Shown: positions 23,365 through 32,758, counted from the first letter of the stretch. The stretch: 55,297 nt of DNA from Gammaproteobacteria bacterium (GCA_020832005.1 JAFIFN010000006.1:1-55297); one strand, 5' to 3'. Notes: a model not told the origin generated them from the letters alone. Program-made: numbers and translations.

Positions 23365-23802
23365 TTATGCGTGGGCGGCCAACAGTCGCCGGAGTTTGCG
23401 CTGTGAACGTGCGATGTCTGCCACGCTGTACTCACTCAGGACGGCGAGAAACGCTGCCAGGGCGCGCCGAAATGTGCCCTGCAGCCCGCAGGCACCGGTG
23501 ATGATGCATTCATTCGTATCCGGATCGAAACACTCCACCAGCGCCATGTCGTCTTCGAAGGCGCGCACCACATCGCCGACGTTGATCGCCTCGCTTGCGC
23601 GCGCCAGCCGCAGGCCGCCACTGCGGCCCTGGAGCGTTTCCGCAAACCCCAGAGCACCGAGGCGCTGAACCACCTTCATCAGGTGGTTGCGCGAGATGTC
23701 ATAGGTCTCGGCGATTTCGCTGATCGTACACAGTCGATCCTCATTGAGTGACAGATAGATCAATGTACGCAAGGCGTAGTCGGTCTGTCGGGTCAGGCGC
23801 AT
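23365..23802 (-). CDS. nsrR: Nitric-oxide-sensing Rrf2 repressor
   Basis: A 145-residue Rrf2-family transcription factor. The winged helix-turn-helix spans about residues 25-65 (ISEIAETYDISRNHLMKVVQRL). Three cysteines, C91, C99 and C105 (VECFDPDTNECIITGAC), match the [Fe-S] ligand pattern of NsrR rather than IscR. NO destroys the cluster and releases target promoters. It converges on the TonB receptor gene, with 30 bases between stops. A fitting operator lies upstream of nirS; none was seen before nsrR itself. Confidence 0.92.
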   Translation of the reverse strand: MRLTRQTDYALRTLIYLSLNEDRLCTISEIAETYDISRNHLMKVVQRLGALGFAETLQGRSGGLRLARASEAINVGDVVRAFEDDMALVECFDPDTNECIITGACGLQGTFRRALAAFLAVLSEYSVADIARSQRKLRRLLAAHA

Positions 23803-23840
23803 GCGTGTCTTCCCTGATACGCGCTGGAGGCGCAGTTTGA

Positions 23841-24698
23841 TTATTCGGGCTTGCGGAACTTCAGTGTCATGCGATCGGACTCGCCGATGGCATCGTAGGG
23901 CGCGCGGTCGAAATCGGGATCGGCCGGCAGGCCCGAGGCGTACGGTACCGTGGCGCGCGCCGGGGGCAGGGTCCAGACCCCGAACGGATGGTCCCTGGTG
24001 TCGCGCGGATTGGCATTGATCTCCGAGCGCGCGACGAGTTCCAGGCCGACCTTGCGTGCCTGCTCGATGACGAAGGCCTCACTGACGTAGCCTGAATCGA
24101 TGAACGTCTGGATGTCGGTCACCGAATCGGGTGCACGATGTTGCTCGATGGCGAAGATGCCACCGGGTTTGAGCGCTGCCGCCACTTCCGGCAGCACCTT
24201 GTCCAGCATGTCGAAGCGCAGCCAGCCGTGCACCGAGCGCGCGCTCAGGATGAAATCGAAGGTCTCGGCGGGCAGCGGGGCGGAGCCGGCGCCGAAGTTC
24301 AGCACATTGACGGTCCCATAGATGTCGGGTTGTGCGGCGTACCGCTGTTCGAAGCGCTCGCGACCGGCCCGTGCGCCATCGCTGAGATCGGGATTGTCCA
24401 GGTCGGCGCCGGTGGCGTAGTAGCGACCGCCCGTGCGCGCGGCGTAGGGTGCGAGAATCTCTGTCCACCAGCCGCCCCCAGGCTGCAGCTCGAGGATGGT
24501 CATGCCGGGGGCCAGACCCCAGAATTCCAGCGACGCTGCCGGATTGCGGTAGTTGTCGCGTGCGCGCTGGACCTGGGGCCGCCACTCGCCTGCCACGACC
24601 TCGTGGAGCACCTTATCGGCGCCGGCGGTATCGGCGGCGGTGGCGGGCAGACCGATCAACAGTGCCGCGGCGGTCGCGGCAGTCAGCAGGGTTTTCAT
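23841..24698 (-). CDS. Secreted SAM-methyltransferase-like protein
   Basis: A 285-residue protein with a clear signal peptide (MKTLLTAATAAALLIGLPATAA) and a class I methyltransferase fold. Motif I appears as TILELQPGGGWWTEIL, and later parts include VLNFGAGSAP and LKPGGIFAIEQHRA. It belongs to a family of predicted periplasmic methyltransferases (COG4798-like). How it would obtain SAM outside the cytoplasm is unknown, so it may bind another ligand. GGAGAG 7 bases before the ATG at 24698 supports this start. It shares its direction with nsrR (38 bases away) and may be co-transcribed with it. Confidence 0.85.
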   Translation of the reverse strand: MKTLLTAATAAALLIGLPATAADTAGADKVLHEVVAGEWRPQVQRARDNYRNPAASLEFWGLAPGMTILELQPGGGWWTEILAPYAARTGGRYYATGADLDNPDLSDGARAGRERFEQRYAAQPDIYGTVNVLNFGAGSAPLPAETFDFILSARSVHGWLRFDMLDKVLPEVAAALKPGGIFAIEQHRAPDSVTDIQTFIDSGYVSEAFVIEQARKVGLELVARSEINANPRDTRDHPFGVWTLPPARATVPYASGLPADPDFDRAPYDAIGESDRMTLKFRKPE

Positions 24699-24828
24699 CG
24701 CGGGGCTCTCCAGGTTTCGCATCTGAGCCCATTTGAGCATTGCTGCGGTAGCGCGGCAAGCGGCACCGGCGCGCTGTTCGCCGTACACTTGGCTGCGGAT
24801 TGACTGCGGATGGGCTGCAGGCGGGCGC

Positions 24829-25572
24829 ATGTTCGAACTTGACCAGGTATCGATGTCATTCGGTGAGCTTGCCGCGATCGGTTCGCTGACGCTGCGCTGT
24901 GAGCCAGGCACGACCACGGCGCTGATCGGCCCTTCGGGCTGCGGAAAATCGACGCTGCTGCGCCTGATGATCGGCCTGCTTGCACCCACGCGCGGTCGGG
25001 TGCTGTTCGACGGGCAGCCGCTGTCGGCCGAGACGCTGGGTCAGCTGCGTCGGCGTACCGGCTACGTGATCCAGGACGGCGGCTTGTTTCCGCACATGAC
25101 CGCCGCCGAGAACGTCACGCTGATGGCACCCTACCTGGGATGGGCAGCCTCGCAGACGCAGGCGCGGCTGGCGCAGCTGTGTGAGCTGACGCGCTTCCCG
25201 GCAGACGCGCTGGCACGCTATCCGGGTGAACTCTCGGGCGGGCAGAAGCAGCGCGTGGCGCTGATGCGTGCGCTGCTCGCCGATCCCGAGGCGCTGCTGC
25301 TGGATGAACCGCTCGGTGCGCTGGACCCGATGATCCGCTTTGAGCTCCAGGAGGATCTTGCCCGTATCTTCGCAGACCTTGGCAAGACTGTGGTCCTGGT
25401 CACCCATGACCTGGCCGAGGCTGCGTTCCTGGCCCATCGCATCGTGCTGCTGCGTGATGGTGACCTGGTGCAGAGCGGGACGCTGGAGGAGATGCTCGCC
25501 GATCCCGCCAGCGAGTTCGTCGAGCGCTTCGTACGCGCCCAGCGCAGTCATGGCATCGGTGAGCACCAGTGA
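24829..25572 (+). CDS. ABC transporter ATP-binding protein, glycine betaine/osmoprotectant type
   Basis: A 247-residue ATPase driving the importer encoded by the next gene. Walker A is GPSGCGKST (34-42), the Q-loop is near VIQDGG, the signature is LSGGQKQR (135-142), Walker B is LLLDE (156-160), and the switch His is in VTHDLAEA. It resembles OpuCA/OsmV but lacks the C-terminal CBS pair often found in OpuA and OpuCA. The ATG at 24829 is preferred over an upstream start at 24733 because the fold begins there. Its end overlaps the next start by 4 bases (GTGA). Confidence 0.93.
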   Translation: MFELDQVSMSFGELAAIGSLTLRCEPGTTTALIGPSGCGKSTLLRLMIGLLAPTRGRVLFDGQPLSAETLGQLRRRTGYVIQDGGLFPHMTAAENVTLMAPYLGWAASQTQARLAQLCELTRFPADALARYPGELSGGQKQRVALMRALLADPEALLLDEPLGALDPMIRFELQEDLARIFADLGKTVVLVTHDLAEAAFLAHRIVLLRDGDLVQSGTLEEMLADPASEFVERFVRAQRSHGIGEHQ

Positions 25573-27101
25573 ACCGGGCGCTGATGTCTGCGATGCTATC
25601 CGTGTCGCTGCTGGTCAGCGGTACGTTGGCGATACTGGCGTCTGCAGCTTGCACGCCACGCGATGACGAGCGCGTCGTCATCGCCAGCAAGAGCTTCACA
25701 GAAGGCGTGATCCTGGGCGAGCTGCTCACCCAGCTGGCTGTGGACGCAGGCCACCCGGCGCGCCACCGCGCAGGCCTGGGCGGCACACAGCTGGTGTTCA
25801 ATGCACTCGTCAACGGTGACATCGACGCCTACGTGGAGTACACCGGCACCTTGCGCTACCAGGTCTTCGCCGGTCGCCAGCCCGCCGGGACGGCTGAGCT
25901 CGAGGATCTGCTCGCGCCGATGGGTATCCGCGTGGCTGGCGCGCTGGGCTTTGGCAATCACTACGCACTGGGCATGCGCGAACAGCGTGCCGAGCCGCTG
26001 GGCATCGAGCGCATCTCGGATCTGCTGGCCCATCCGGCGCTGGTCGTGCGCTTCAGCAACGAGTTCATGGAACGTGACGACGGCTGGGGCGGCCTGCGCC
26101 TGCGCTATGGCCTGCCGCAGACCGATGTGCGCGGCGTGGAGCACGACATCGCCTACCGCGCGCTGGCCGCCGGACGTGCCGATATCACTGATGTCTACAC
26201 CACGGACGCCGAAGTGGCGTACTACGCTCTGCGCACACTTGAAGACGATCTCGGCTATTTCCCGCGCTACGACGCGGTACTGCTGTATCGCGCGGATCTC
26301 GAGCAGCGTGCACCGGCGGCGCTGGCCTCGATGCGCCGGCTGCTGGGCGCTATCGATGAATCGCAGATGATCGCGATGAACGCCGCGGTCAAGATCGAAG
26401 GTGCGGCCGAGCGTGAAGTGGCCGCGGCGTTCCTCTCCGACAGCCTTGGGGTCGCCACCGAACTGCGCAGTGACACCCGGGCGTCACGACTGCTGCGCCG
26501 CACGGCCGAGCACCTGCTGCTCGTGTCGGTGTCCCTGTCGGCGGCGATTGCCATGGCCATCCCGCTGGGCATCCTTGCCGCACGGCGACGCAGGCTGGGG
26601 CAGGTGGTGCTGGGCGTGGTGGGTATCGGCCAGACGATCCCTGCGCTGGCGCTGCTGGTGATTATGGTGCCGCTGTTCGGCATTGGCGCGGCACCCGCGC
26701 TGGTGGCGCTGTTCATCTACAGCCTGCTGCCGATCGTGCGCAATACCCACGCGGGACTCACCGGGATCGAGCGCTCGCTGATCGACTCGGCCCTGGCGCT
26801 GGGCCTGCCGCGCCGCGCGCGGCTGTGGCGCATCGAGCTGCCGCTGGCGCTGCCCTCGATCCTCGCCGGCATCAAGACCGCAGCCGTGATCAATGTGGGC
26901 GGAGCGACGCTGGGCGCGCTGGTGGGCGCGGGCGGCTACGGCCAGCCGATCCTGAGCGGCATCCGGCTCGACGACACGGCCCTGATCCTGGAAGGCGCCA
27001 TTCCCGCAGCGCTGATGGCGCTGCTGGCGCAGTGGCTGTTCGAGCGCGCGGAGTCGGCCGTGCTGCCGCGCGGCTTTCGTCGCGGTACGGGCATGGGATA
27101 G
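25569..27101 (+). CDS. Fused substrate-binding protein and permease of osmoprotectant ABC importer
   Basis: A 510-residue protein combining two roles. Residues 1-28 form a signal/membrane segment. About 35-295 is an OpuAC-type binding domain (VVIASKSFTEGVILGELL, YVEYTGTL, DVYTTDAE). From about 310 to 490 is a BPD-type permease with 5-6 membrane helices and the EAA-like loop (DSALALGLPRRARLWRIELPLA). Fusions usually place the permease first, as in OpuA-type systems; here the binding domain comes first. It starts at GTG overlapping the ATPase stop. The likely cargo is glycine betaine, choline or a related compound. Confidence 0.9.
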   Translation: MNRALMSAMLSVSLLVSGTLAILASAACTPRDDERVVIASKSFTEGVILGELLTQLAVDAGHPARHRAGLGGTQLVFNALVNGDIDAYVEYTGTLRYQVFAGRQPAGTAELEDLLAPMGIRVAGALGFGNHYALGMREQRAEPLGIERISDLLAHPALVVRFSNEFMERDDGWGGLRLRYGLPQTDVRGVEHDIAYRALAAGRADITDVYTTDAEVAYYALRTLEDDLGYFPRYDAVLLYRADLEQRAPAALASMRRLLGAIDESQMIAMNAAVKIEGAAEREVAAAFLSDSLGVATELRSDTRASRLLRRTAEHLLLVSVSLSAAIAMAIPLGILAARRRRLGQVVLGVVGIGQTIPALALLVIMVPLFGIGAAPALVALFIYSLLPIVRNTHAGLTGIERSLIDSALALGLPRRARLWRIELPLALPSILAGIKTAAVINVGGATLGALVGAGGYGQPILSGIRLDDTALILEGAIPAALMALLAQWLFERAESAVLPRGFRRGTGMG

Positions 27102-27137
27102 AGTCCTGACCTGGCCGCCGTGAAATCCTGAGTCTCA

Positions 27138-28232
27138 ATGCCCGTCGTCACAGATACCCTGCAACGCCTTGCCGCCGGTGCCATTCTGACGCTGGCGGTC
27201 GGCTACATCCTGTATGTCGGCCGGCCGATCCTGGTGCCGCTGGTGCTCGGCCTGTTCATCGCCTACGTGTTCTGGACGCTTGTCGCGTGGGTGCGTACCG
27301 CGCCGGTGGTCGGCCGCTTCATGCCCGGCTGGCTGGCGCATGTCGGCGCGCTGGCGCTGATCACCGCGGTCATCTGGGGCCTGGTGCTGCTGGTGACGCA
27401 GAACATCGCCATGGTCGAAAAACAGCTGCCCACCTATCGCGGCAATCTCGAGATCCTGCTGGAGCGTGCCGCGCAGTTGCTCAATCTCGAGCAGGTACCG
27501 ACCATCGAGCAGTTGTTGCGCGAGCAGGTGATCGACAGGCTCGATATGGGGCGACTGGTGGGTGGTGCGGTCGGCATCATGACGGCGCTGCTGGGCAATC
27601 TGGTGGTCGTGTTCATCTACACCATTTTCGTGCTGATGGAGCGATTCTCGATCGTGGCGAAACTCGAGCGACTGACCGACAGCGCCCAGGGTGGCCATCG
27701 CATGGCCGCGGCCCTTGGCGAGATTGGCGGTCGCATCGGACGCTACCTGGCGCTCAAGAGTTTCGTATCCGCCGTGGTTGCCCTGGGCAGCTGGGTGATC
27801 ATGCGCCTGATCGGCATCGATTTCGCCGAATTCTGGGCGGTGCTGATCTTCGTGTTCAACTTCATTCCCTACGTCGGCAGCTTCGTGGCGGTGCTGCTGC
27901 CGGTGATGCTGACGCTGGTGCAGTTCGGTTCACTGGGGCCCTTCCTGGTGGCGCTGGTGGGGCTCACGGGTGTGCAGGTGGTGGTGGGCAATGTCATCGA
28001 GCCGCGCCTGATGGGCCGTTCGCTGAACTTGAGCCCCATTGTTATCCTGCTGTCGCTGGCCATGTGGTCGGCCTTGTGGGGCGTGGTCGGGGCCTTCCTG
28101 TGCGTGCCGATCACCGTGGTCATGCTGATCGTGTTCTCGGAGTTCGAGGCCACAAGGCCGGTGGCCATTCTGCTCAGCCAGGATGGGCGCATCGACCCCG
28201 AGGACGCCGAGGCGAGCGCGGCAACGTCATGA
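27138..28232 (+). CDS. AI-2E family membrane transporter (PerM/TqsA-like)
   Basis: A 364-residue membrane protein with a hydrophobic N-terminal pair of helices, a soluble central segment (about 95-145) and a C-terminal bundle with FVFNFIPYVGSFVAVLLPVML and EPRLMGRSLNLSP, both typical of the AI-2E/UPF0118 family. Members export autoinducer-2 or act as ion-coupled antiporters, and the cargo here cannot be told. It lies 36 bases after the osmoprotectant transporter and could share its transcript, although the functions need not be linked. Confidence 0.92.
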   Translation: MPVVTDTLQRLAAGAILTLAVGYILYVGRPILVPLVLGLFIAYVFWTLVAWVRTAPVVGRFMPGWLAHVGALALITAVIWGLVLLVTQNIAMVEKQLPTYRGNLEILLERAAQLLNLEQVPTIEQLLREQVIDRLDMGRLVGGAVGIMTALLGNLVVVFIYTIFVLMERFSIVAKLERLTDSAQGGHRMAAALGEIGGRIGRYLALKSFVSAVVALGSWVIMRLIGIDFAEFWAVLIFVFNFIPYVGSFVAVLLPVMLTLVQFGSLGPFLVALVGLTGVQVVVGNVIEPRLMGRSLNLSPIVILLSLAMWSALWGVVGAFLCVPITVVMLIVFSEFEATRPVAILLSQDGRIDPEDAEASAATS

Positions 28233-28301
28233 TGTCATCTTTTGGAAACATTGCCGTGATATCAAGACAGGTTGCCAGGTCTGCTGCCACTGTACGGGTT
28301 G

Positions 28302-29879
28302 ATGCGCCTATTCCTGCTGTTTCTGCTGTCACTTGCGCCGCCCGGATTGAGTCTTTCCGTCGCGGCGGATACCCTCGGGCAGACTGATCGCGCCCTGCCT
28401 GACAGCGCAGACTTCCCCCGCCAGCCGCTGCGCATCATCGTCTACACCAGCCCGGGGGGGCTGATCGACTTCACCGCGCGCCGATTCGCGGAAGTCGCGC
28501 GCAAGTATGTCCCCGAGCAGCCTTTCGTTGTCATCAACCGCCCCGGCGGCGGCGGTATCGTTGCATTCGAGGAAGTCCTGCAGCAGCCGGCCGATGGCTA
28601 CAACATGCTGGCGGTGACGCGATCGAATGTCTCGAAGCTGATCGCCACCGGTCGCGACGACCTGATCGAGCGCGTCGACTGGCACTCCTACATCATGGAG
28701 AACGCGCATGTCGTCATCACCAACGCCGAGCGCGGGCTGGGCAGCTGGCCCGAAGTCCTGGAGCACGCACGCCGCAGCGGTGATCGGCAGCTTTGGCTGG
28801 GCGCAGATATCGGCGGGGTGAAGCATGTCTCCGGCGTCAAGATGGCACGCCAGGCCGGCATGGAAATGCGCTGGATACCTTACAGCAGCGGCGGGCAGGC
28901 GATTGCCGCGCTGATGGGCAATCTCGGATCGGTGTATCTTGGCAATCCGCGCGATGCGATGATTTCCGATGACCTGCGAATCGTCGCCGTGGCCGCGCCG
29001 CAGCGGCTTGCCGCGTTTCCCGATGCACCGACCTTCACCGAGCTCGGCGTGCCCGGGCTGGAAAACGAGCACATCTGGCGCGGGTTTGCCTTCCGCAAGG
29101 GCGTGCCCGAGGATCGACGTGCGTGGTTCGCTGATCTGATCGAGAAGGTCTCGCAGGACCCCGACTGGATCGCCAGCTGGGAGAGCGAGGGTGTCTCGCT
29201 GGGGTACCGCGGGTCGTCCGAGTTCACCCGCATGGTCGAGCGCGACGCCGAGGAGTTTTCGTTCTACCTGCGCGAAATGGGTCTGCTACGCGAGCGCGGT
29301 TCGCGCGAGTCCCTGCTCGCCGGGATTGGCGAGGCGCCGGCGTTGCAGTTTCTCCAGGCGCTGCTGGTAGTCGTCAACATTATCCTGGCGATCGCGCTGC
29401 TGCGCTCGTCGTTTCGCGAGCGCTTCGGCGAATTGATGGTGCTCTCCGTGGTGTTGTCGCTGGCCATCGTGTTCTATGCGATGACTGAAGCCTTGCCGCC
29501 GCCCAGTCCCGTGGATACGGTGGGCGCGCGCGGCGTCCCGCGGCTGTGGCTCTACCTGTTGCTGCCTCTGGCGCTTTACCAGAGCTTTCTGATCCTGCGT
29601 GAGCGACGAAAGGGCAAGCCAAAGAAAAAGCCCCTGCTGCTGTTCAGCTTCCTGGGGTTCATGACCAGTTATGTGCTGCTGATTCCGATCCTGGGTTATC
29701 TGCTGGCTTCCCTGATCTATATGCCAGGTGTGCTGTGGCTACTGAAGTACCGCCACCCCTGGGTGATTGCGGCAGTGACGGGTTCGTGGGTGGCGTTTTC
29801 CTACATCGTGTTCCAGCGCATGCTCTATGTCGATCTGCCTGCCGGCGTACTGCTGCGCCAGGTGTCGATGCCATGGTGA
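28302..29879 (+). CDS. Fused TctC-TctB subunits of a tripartite tricarboxylate transporter
   Basis: A 525-residue protein. A signal peptide (MRLFLLFLLSLAPPG) leads into a TctC/Bug-type binding domain to about residue 320, with VINRPGGGGIVAFEEVL and the AFPDAPTFTELGVPG segment found in this family. The second part, about 345-525, has four or more membrane helices like the small TctB subunit. TctB and TctC are normally separate proteins. The ATG at 28302 is chosen because it begins the signal peptide; a TTG at 28272 would add ten residues. The tctA gene follows 24 bases later, completing the system. Likely cargo is a carboxylic acid. Confidence 0.88.
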   Translation: MRLFLLFLLSLAPPGLSLSVAADTLGQTDRALPDSADFPRQPLRIIVYTSPGGLIDFTARRFAEVARKYVPEQPFVVINRPGGGGIVAFEEVLQQPADGYNMLAVTRSNVSKLIATGRDDLIERVDWHSYIMENAHVVITNAERGLGSWPEVLEHARRSGDRQLWLGADIGGVKHVSGVKMARQAGMEMRWIPYSSGGQAIAALMGNLGSVYLGNPRDAMISDDLRIVAVAAPQRLAAFPDAPTFTELGVPGLENEHIWRGFAFRKGVPEDRRAWFADLIEKVSQDPDWIASWESEGVSLGYRGSSEFTRMVERDAEEFSFYLREMGLLRERGSRESLLAGIGEAPALQFLQALLVVVNIILAIALLRSSFRERFGELMVLSVVLSLAIVFYAMTEALPPPSPVDTVGARGVPRLWLYLLLPLALYQSFLILRERRKGKPKKKPLLLFSFLGFMTSYVLLIPILGYLLASLIYMPGVLWLLKYRHPWVIAAVTGSWVAFSYIVFQRMLYVDLPAGVLLRQVSMPW

Positions 29880-29903
29880 GCACGGTCGCAGCGAGTCGCC
29901 AGC

Positions 29904-31406
29904 ATGCTTGAACTGTTGCTTTCAGGGATCGGCGCGACATTGACCTGGGGTCCGCTGATCGCCATCGTCGGCGGCATCGTGCTGGGCATCATGGTCGGGG
30001 CGATGCCCGGGCTTTCGCCCTCGATGGGCGTGGCGCTGCTGGTGCCGTTTACCTACGGCATGTCGCCGGTGCTCGCGCTGATCCTGCTGGTGGCCATCTA
30101 TATCGGTGCCAGCTACGGCGGTTCGATCACCGCCATCACCATCAATGCCCCGGGCACCGCGTCTGCGGTGGTCACGGCCATCGACGGCTATGCAATGACC
30201 CGCCAGGGGCGCGCGGCCTCGGCATTGGGTATCTCCATTGTCGTGTCCTCGGTGGCCGGCATTTTCGGCACGCTGGTGCTGATCTTCTTCTCGGTGCCGC
30301 TGGCCGCCGTTGCCGTGGGATTCCATCCAGCCGAGTACTTCGCAATGGCCGTTTTCGGGCTGGCCACCATCGCCTCCCTGGCCGGTGCGAACTGGCTCAA
30401 GGCATTCATGGCGGCGATCCTCGGCCTGCTGATCAACACTGTGGGCACGGACCCGATCTCCGGCGCCGAGCGCTTCACTTTCGATGTCACACCACTGTCC
30501 GATGGCTTTCTGTTGATCCCGGCACTGATCGGTCTGTTCGCGCTCAGCGAGGTGTTCGCCGCGGTGGAGAAACGGCGCTTCAAGGTCGCGCGCCTGGACA
30601 GCGTCGGCGACAAATGGCCGACGCTGCGCGACTACTGGGCGCTGAAGTTCGTGACATTGCGTTCATCGATCATCGGCACGGTCATCGGGATTTTTCCCGG
30701 CGCGGGGGCGACTATCGCCTCGTTCATCAGCTATGACTTCTCGCGGCGACTCAGCAAATCGCCCGAAGCTTACGGGCAGGGCAGTGCCGAGGGCGTGGCG
30801 GCAGCCGAAGGGGCAAATTCAGGGTCTGTGGGCGGGGCCATGGTGCCGCTGCTCACGCTGGGTATTCCCGGCAGTGCCACCACCGCCGTGCTGATCGGCG
30901 CGATGATGATCCACAAGCTCACGCCCGGGCCGCAGCTGTTTCTGTCCAGCCCCGAACTCATCTACGGCATCTTCGCCGCCATGCTGGTGGCCAACATCGT
31001 CCTGCTGGTCGTGGGCCTGGCCGGCAGCCGCCTGTGGATCAAGGTCACGGTCGTCCCCAAGAAGGTGCTGTTCACGCTGATCACGATGATGGCGGTGGTC
31101 GGCTCGTTCGCGGTGCGCAACTCGATGTTCGATGTGCTGTGCTGTCTGGGTTTCGGCATCTTGGGCTGGGTCATGCGCCGCTATGACTATCCGCTGGCAC
31201 CGGTGATCCTGGGTATGGTGCTGGGCTCGATCGCCGAGACCAATTTCCGCCGGGCGATCATGATGGATGGCGCAGGCGTGTTCCTGAGCAGGCCGGTGAG
31301 TGCGACGATGCTGGCCCTGGCCATCCTGTCGTTCGCGCTGCCGCTGATCACGGCGCGCCGGGCGCGGCGGCGCAAGGCCAGGGAAGAGGCGATCCAGCAG
31401 GCCTGA
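29904..31406 (+). CDS. tctA: Tripartite tricarboxylate transporter large permease TctA
   Basis: A 500-residue inner-membrane permease with about 12 helices. Family motifs are MVGAMPGLSPSMGVALLVPFTYGM near the N-terminus and a repeat-like second copy with FPGAGATIASFISYD, plus PLLTLGIPGSATTAVLIGAMMIH. It works with the fused TctC-TctB protein encoded just upstream to take up carboxylates using a cation gradient. No two-component tctDE sensor is nearby. Confidence 0.95.
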   Translation: MLELLLSGIGATLTWGPLIAIVGGIVLGIMVGAMPGLSPSMGVALLVPFTYGMSPVLALILLVAIYIGASYGGSITAITINAPGTASAVVTAIDGYAMTRQGRAASALGISIVVSSVAGIFGTLVLIFFSVPLAAVAVGFHPAEYFAMAVFGLATIASLAGANWLKAFMAAILGLLINTVGTDPISGAERFTFDVTPLSDGFLLIPALIGLFALSEVFAAVEKRRFKVARLDSVGDKWPTLRDYWALKFVTLRSSIIGTVIGIFPGAGATIASFISYDFSRRLSKSPEAYGQGSAEGVAAAEGANSGSVGGAMVPLLTLGIPGSATTAVLIGAMMIHKLTPGPQLFLSSPELIYGIFAAMLVANIVLLVVGLAGSRLWIKVTVVPKKVLFTLITMMAVVGSFAVRNSMFDVLCCLGFGILGWVMRRYDYPLAPVILGMVLGSIAETNFRRAIMMDGAGVFLSRPVSATMLALAILSFALPLITARRARRRKAREEAIQQA

Positions 31407-31471
31407 TTTGGGTGTCATCCGATCCTGCGGTAGAGTGAATGGGTGCAATTTCCGTATCCAAGGAGGATGAC

Positions 31472-31648
31472 GTGGGCGAATGGATTCAGGACAATCTGCC
31501 GGCGCTGCTGCTGGTGGCGGTTGGCATCGCGGTCGCAGTGTTCCTGACGATCCGAACCATGAGCCGGCGGCGCAACCTCGACCGCGGCCTCGAGAAGGGC
31601 ACGGCTGCGGACCCGCAGAAGGTGAAGCGGCAGAATCCGCCGGATTGA
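31472..31648 (+). CDS. Small single-span membrane protein
   Basis: A 58-residue protein with a hydrophobic helix (about residues 8-26, NLPALLLVAVGIAVAVFL) followed by a basic, polar tail. The GTG at 31472 has a strong AGGAGG 5 bases upstream, so it is preferred to the ATG at 31439. It may follow tctA in one transcript (gap 65 bases). I do not recognise the family and no function is assigned. Confidence 0.6.
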   Translation: MGEWIQDNLPALLLVAVGIAVAVFLTIRTMSRRRNLDRGLEKGTAADPQKVKRQNPPD

Positions 31649-31694
31649 GAGCCGTCCCGATCCAGGGGTGCTGGCGGCCTCGGCGAGGGGCGAA

Positions 31695-32333
31695 TCAGGC
31701 TTCCGCGCCACGAGGTTCCTCGGCCAGCGCCGAGCGGACCATGGCACGCGCGGCCCACACGGTCGCTTTCCGCGCACTGTGCTCGCCCAGACCCAGCACA
31801 TCGGTGTAGACAATCATCGCCTCAGTGCCGAACAGTGGCGCCAGCGCCCGGCACAGGCGGCGAAAATTCTGCGCCGAGAGCTGGTCGCGGGCCGGGGCGA
31901 GCGCGGCCTCGATCAGTGCCGTGCGGCGATTCTGGCGGCGCGCGCCGTCCTCGCCGGGCGTGCCGAGATGGCTGGCGAGCATCAGCTTGAGTTGCGGCGC
32001 ATTTCGCCAGGTCATCTCGTGCAGGGCGAGCAGCGCGCGTTCGACGCGTGCTTCGACATCGGTGGACGCGTCGCCTGCAAACAGTTCGGCTGGATCCGGC
32101 GCCTCGCCCTGCAGGGGTGCTTCGAGCAGCAGTGCCTCCAGCGTCGGGAAGTAGCGGTAGGCTGTGGCCCGGGAGACCAGCGCCGTCTCGGCGACCTCAT
32201 CCATCGACGGCGTCCTGCCTTGCTTCAGGAGCTGTGCTGCCGCGACCAGCAGATCCTTGCGCGTGCGCAGGCGCTGATTGGCCCGGCGGCCCCCCTCCGG
32301 TGCGCGTGTCGATGGACGCATGGCGCCGGACAT
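31695..32333 (-). CDS. TetR/AcrR family regulator
   Basis: A 212-residue repressor-type protein. The N-terminal helix-turn-helix lies at about residues 20-65 (TPSMDEVAETALVSRATAYRYFP), with a helical ligand-binding part after it. It follows the SnoaL-like gene with a 2-base gap and is probably co-transcribed with it. A strong dyad (32789-32806) sits over the likely promoter of this pair, consistent with autorepression. The ligand is unknown. Confidence 0.9.
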   Translation of the reverse strand: MSGAMRPSTRAPEGGRRANQRLRTRKDLLVAAAQLLKQGRTPSMDEVAETALVSRATAYRYFPTLEALLLEAPLQGEAPDPAELFAGDASTDVEARVERALLALHEMTWRNAPQLKLMLASHLGTPGEDGARRQNRRTALIEAALAPARDQLSAQNFRRLCRALAPLFGTEAMIVYTDVLGLGEHSARKATVWAARAMVRSALAEEPRGAEA

Positions 32334-32335
32334 GC

Positions 32336-32758
32336 TCAGTCGCCCGCCAGCTGCTGCATGATCGCCGGGAAGTCCAGCCAGACGTTCTCCCGGCGGATGC
32401 GGCCATCGTCCTCGAACTCGATGACATGCAGGAGTCTGAACTCGAGCGGGCGGTTGCGGCCGTCAAAGCCGAAGGGCCGACCGGCCGCGCGACCCGTCCA
32501 CATCGATTCGTCGACGAGAAAGTTCTCGCCATGCATGCGGCGGAGCGTACGCATCTGGCCTTCGGCCAGGTCGGCGAACAGCTGCGTGTAGAAGGCCTTG
32601 GCACCGGCAGGGCCGATCGTCGGCCCGGTCGGCGTGCCGACGATATCGTGGACGACGTCGTCAGTCAGCGTGGCAAGCACGCCGTCGATGTCGTCGGCCG
32701 CCTCGCAGGCGAAATGCCGGTCCATCACCTCGTTCATCTGTGAAACCGAAACCGCCAT
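32336..32758 (-). CDS. SnoaL/NTF2-like protein
   Basis: A 140-residue cone-shaped alpha+beta barrel protein of the SnoaL/nuclear-transport-factor-2-like class. It starts with an amphipathic helix (MNEVMDRHFACEAADDIDGVLATLTDDVVHDI) and contains an FEFDDGRI-like strand pair (IEFEDDGRIRRENVW) typical of the family. Such proteins act as isomerases, cyclases or dehydratases on small hydrophobic ligands, or only bind them. It is the first gene of a two-gene unit with the TetR regulator. Confidence 0.82.
   Translation of the reverse strand: MAVSVSQMNEVMDRHFACEAADDIDGVLATLTDDVVHDIVGTPTGPTIGPAGAKAFYTQLFADLAEGQMRTLRRMHGENFLVDESMWTGRAAGRPFGFDGRNRPLEFRLLHVIEFEDDGRIRRENVWLDFPAIMQQLAGD

Noticed and set aside
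24699..24828. Regulatory site between the methyltransferase and ABC genes
   Set aside because: Only weak repeats were seen, with no dyad or promoter pair strong enough to list.
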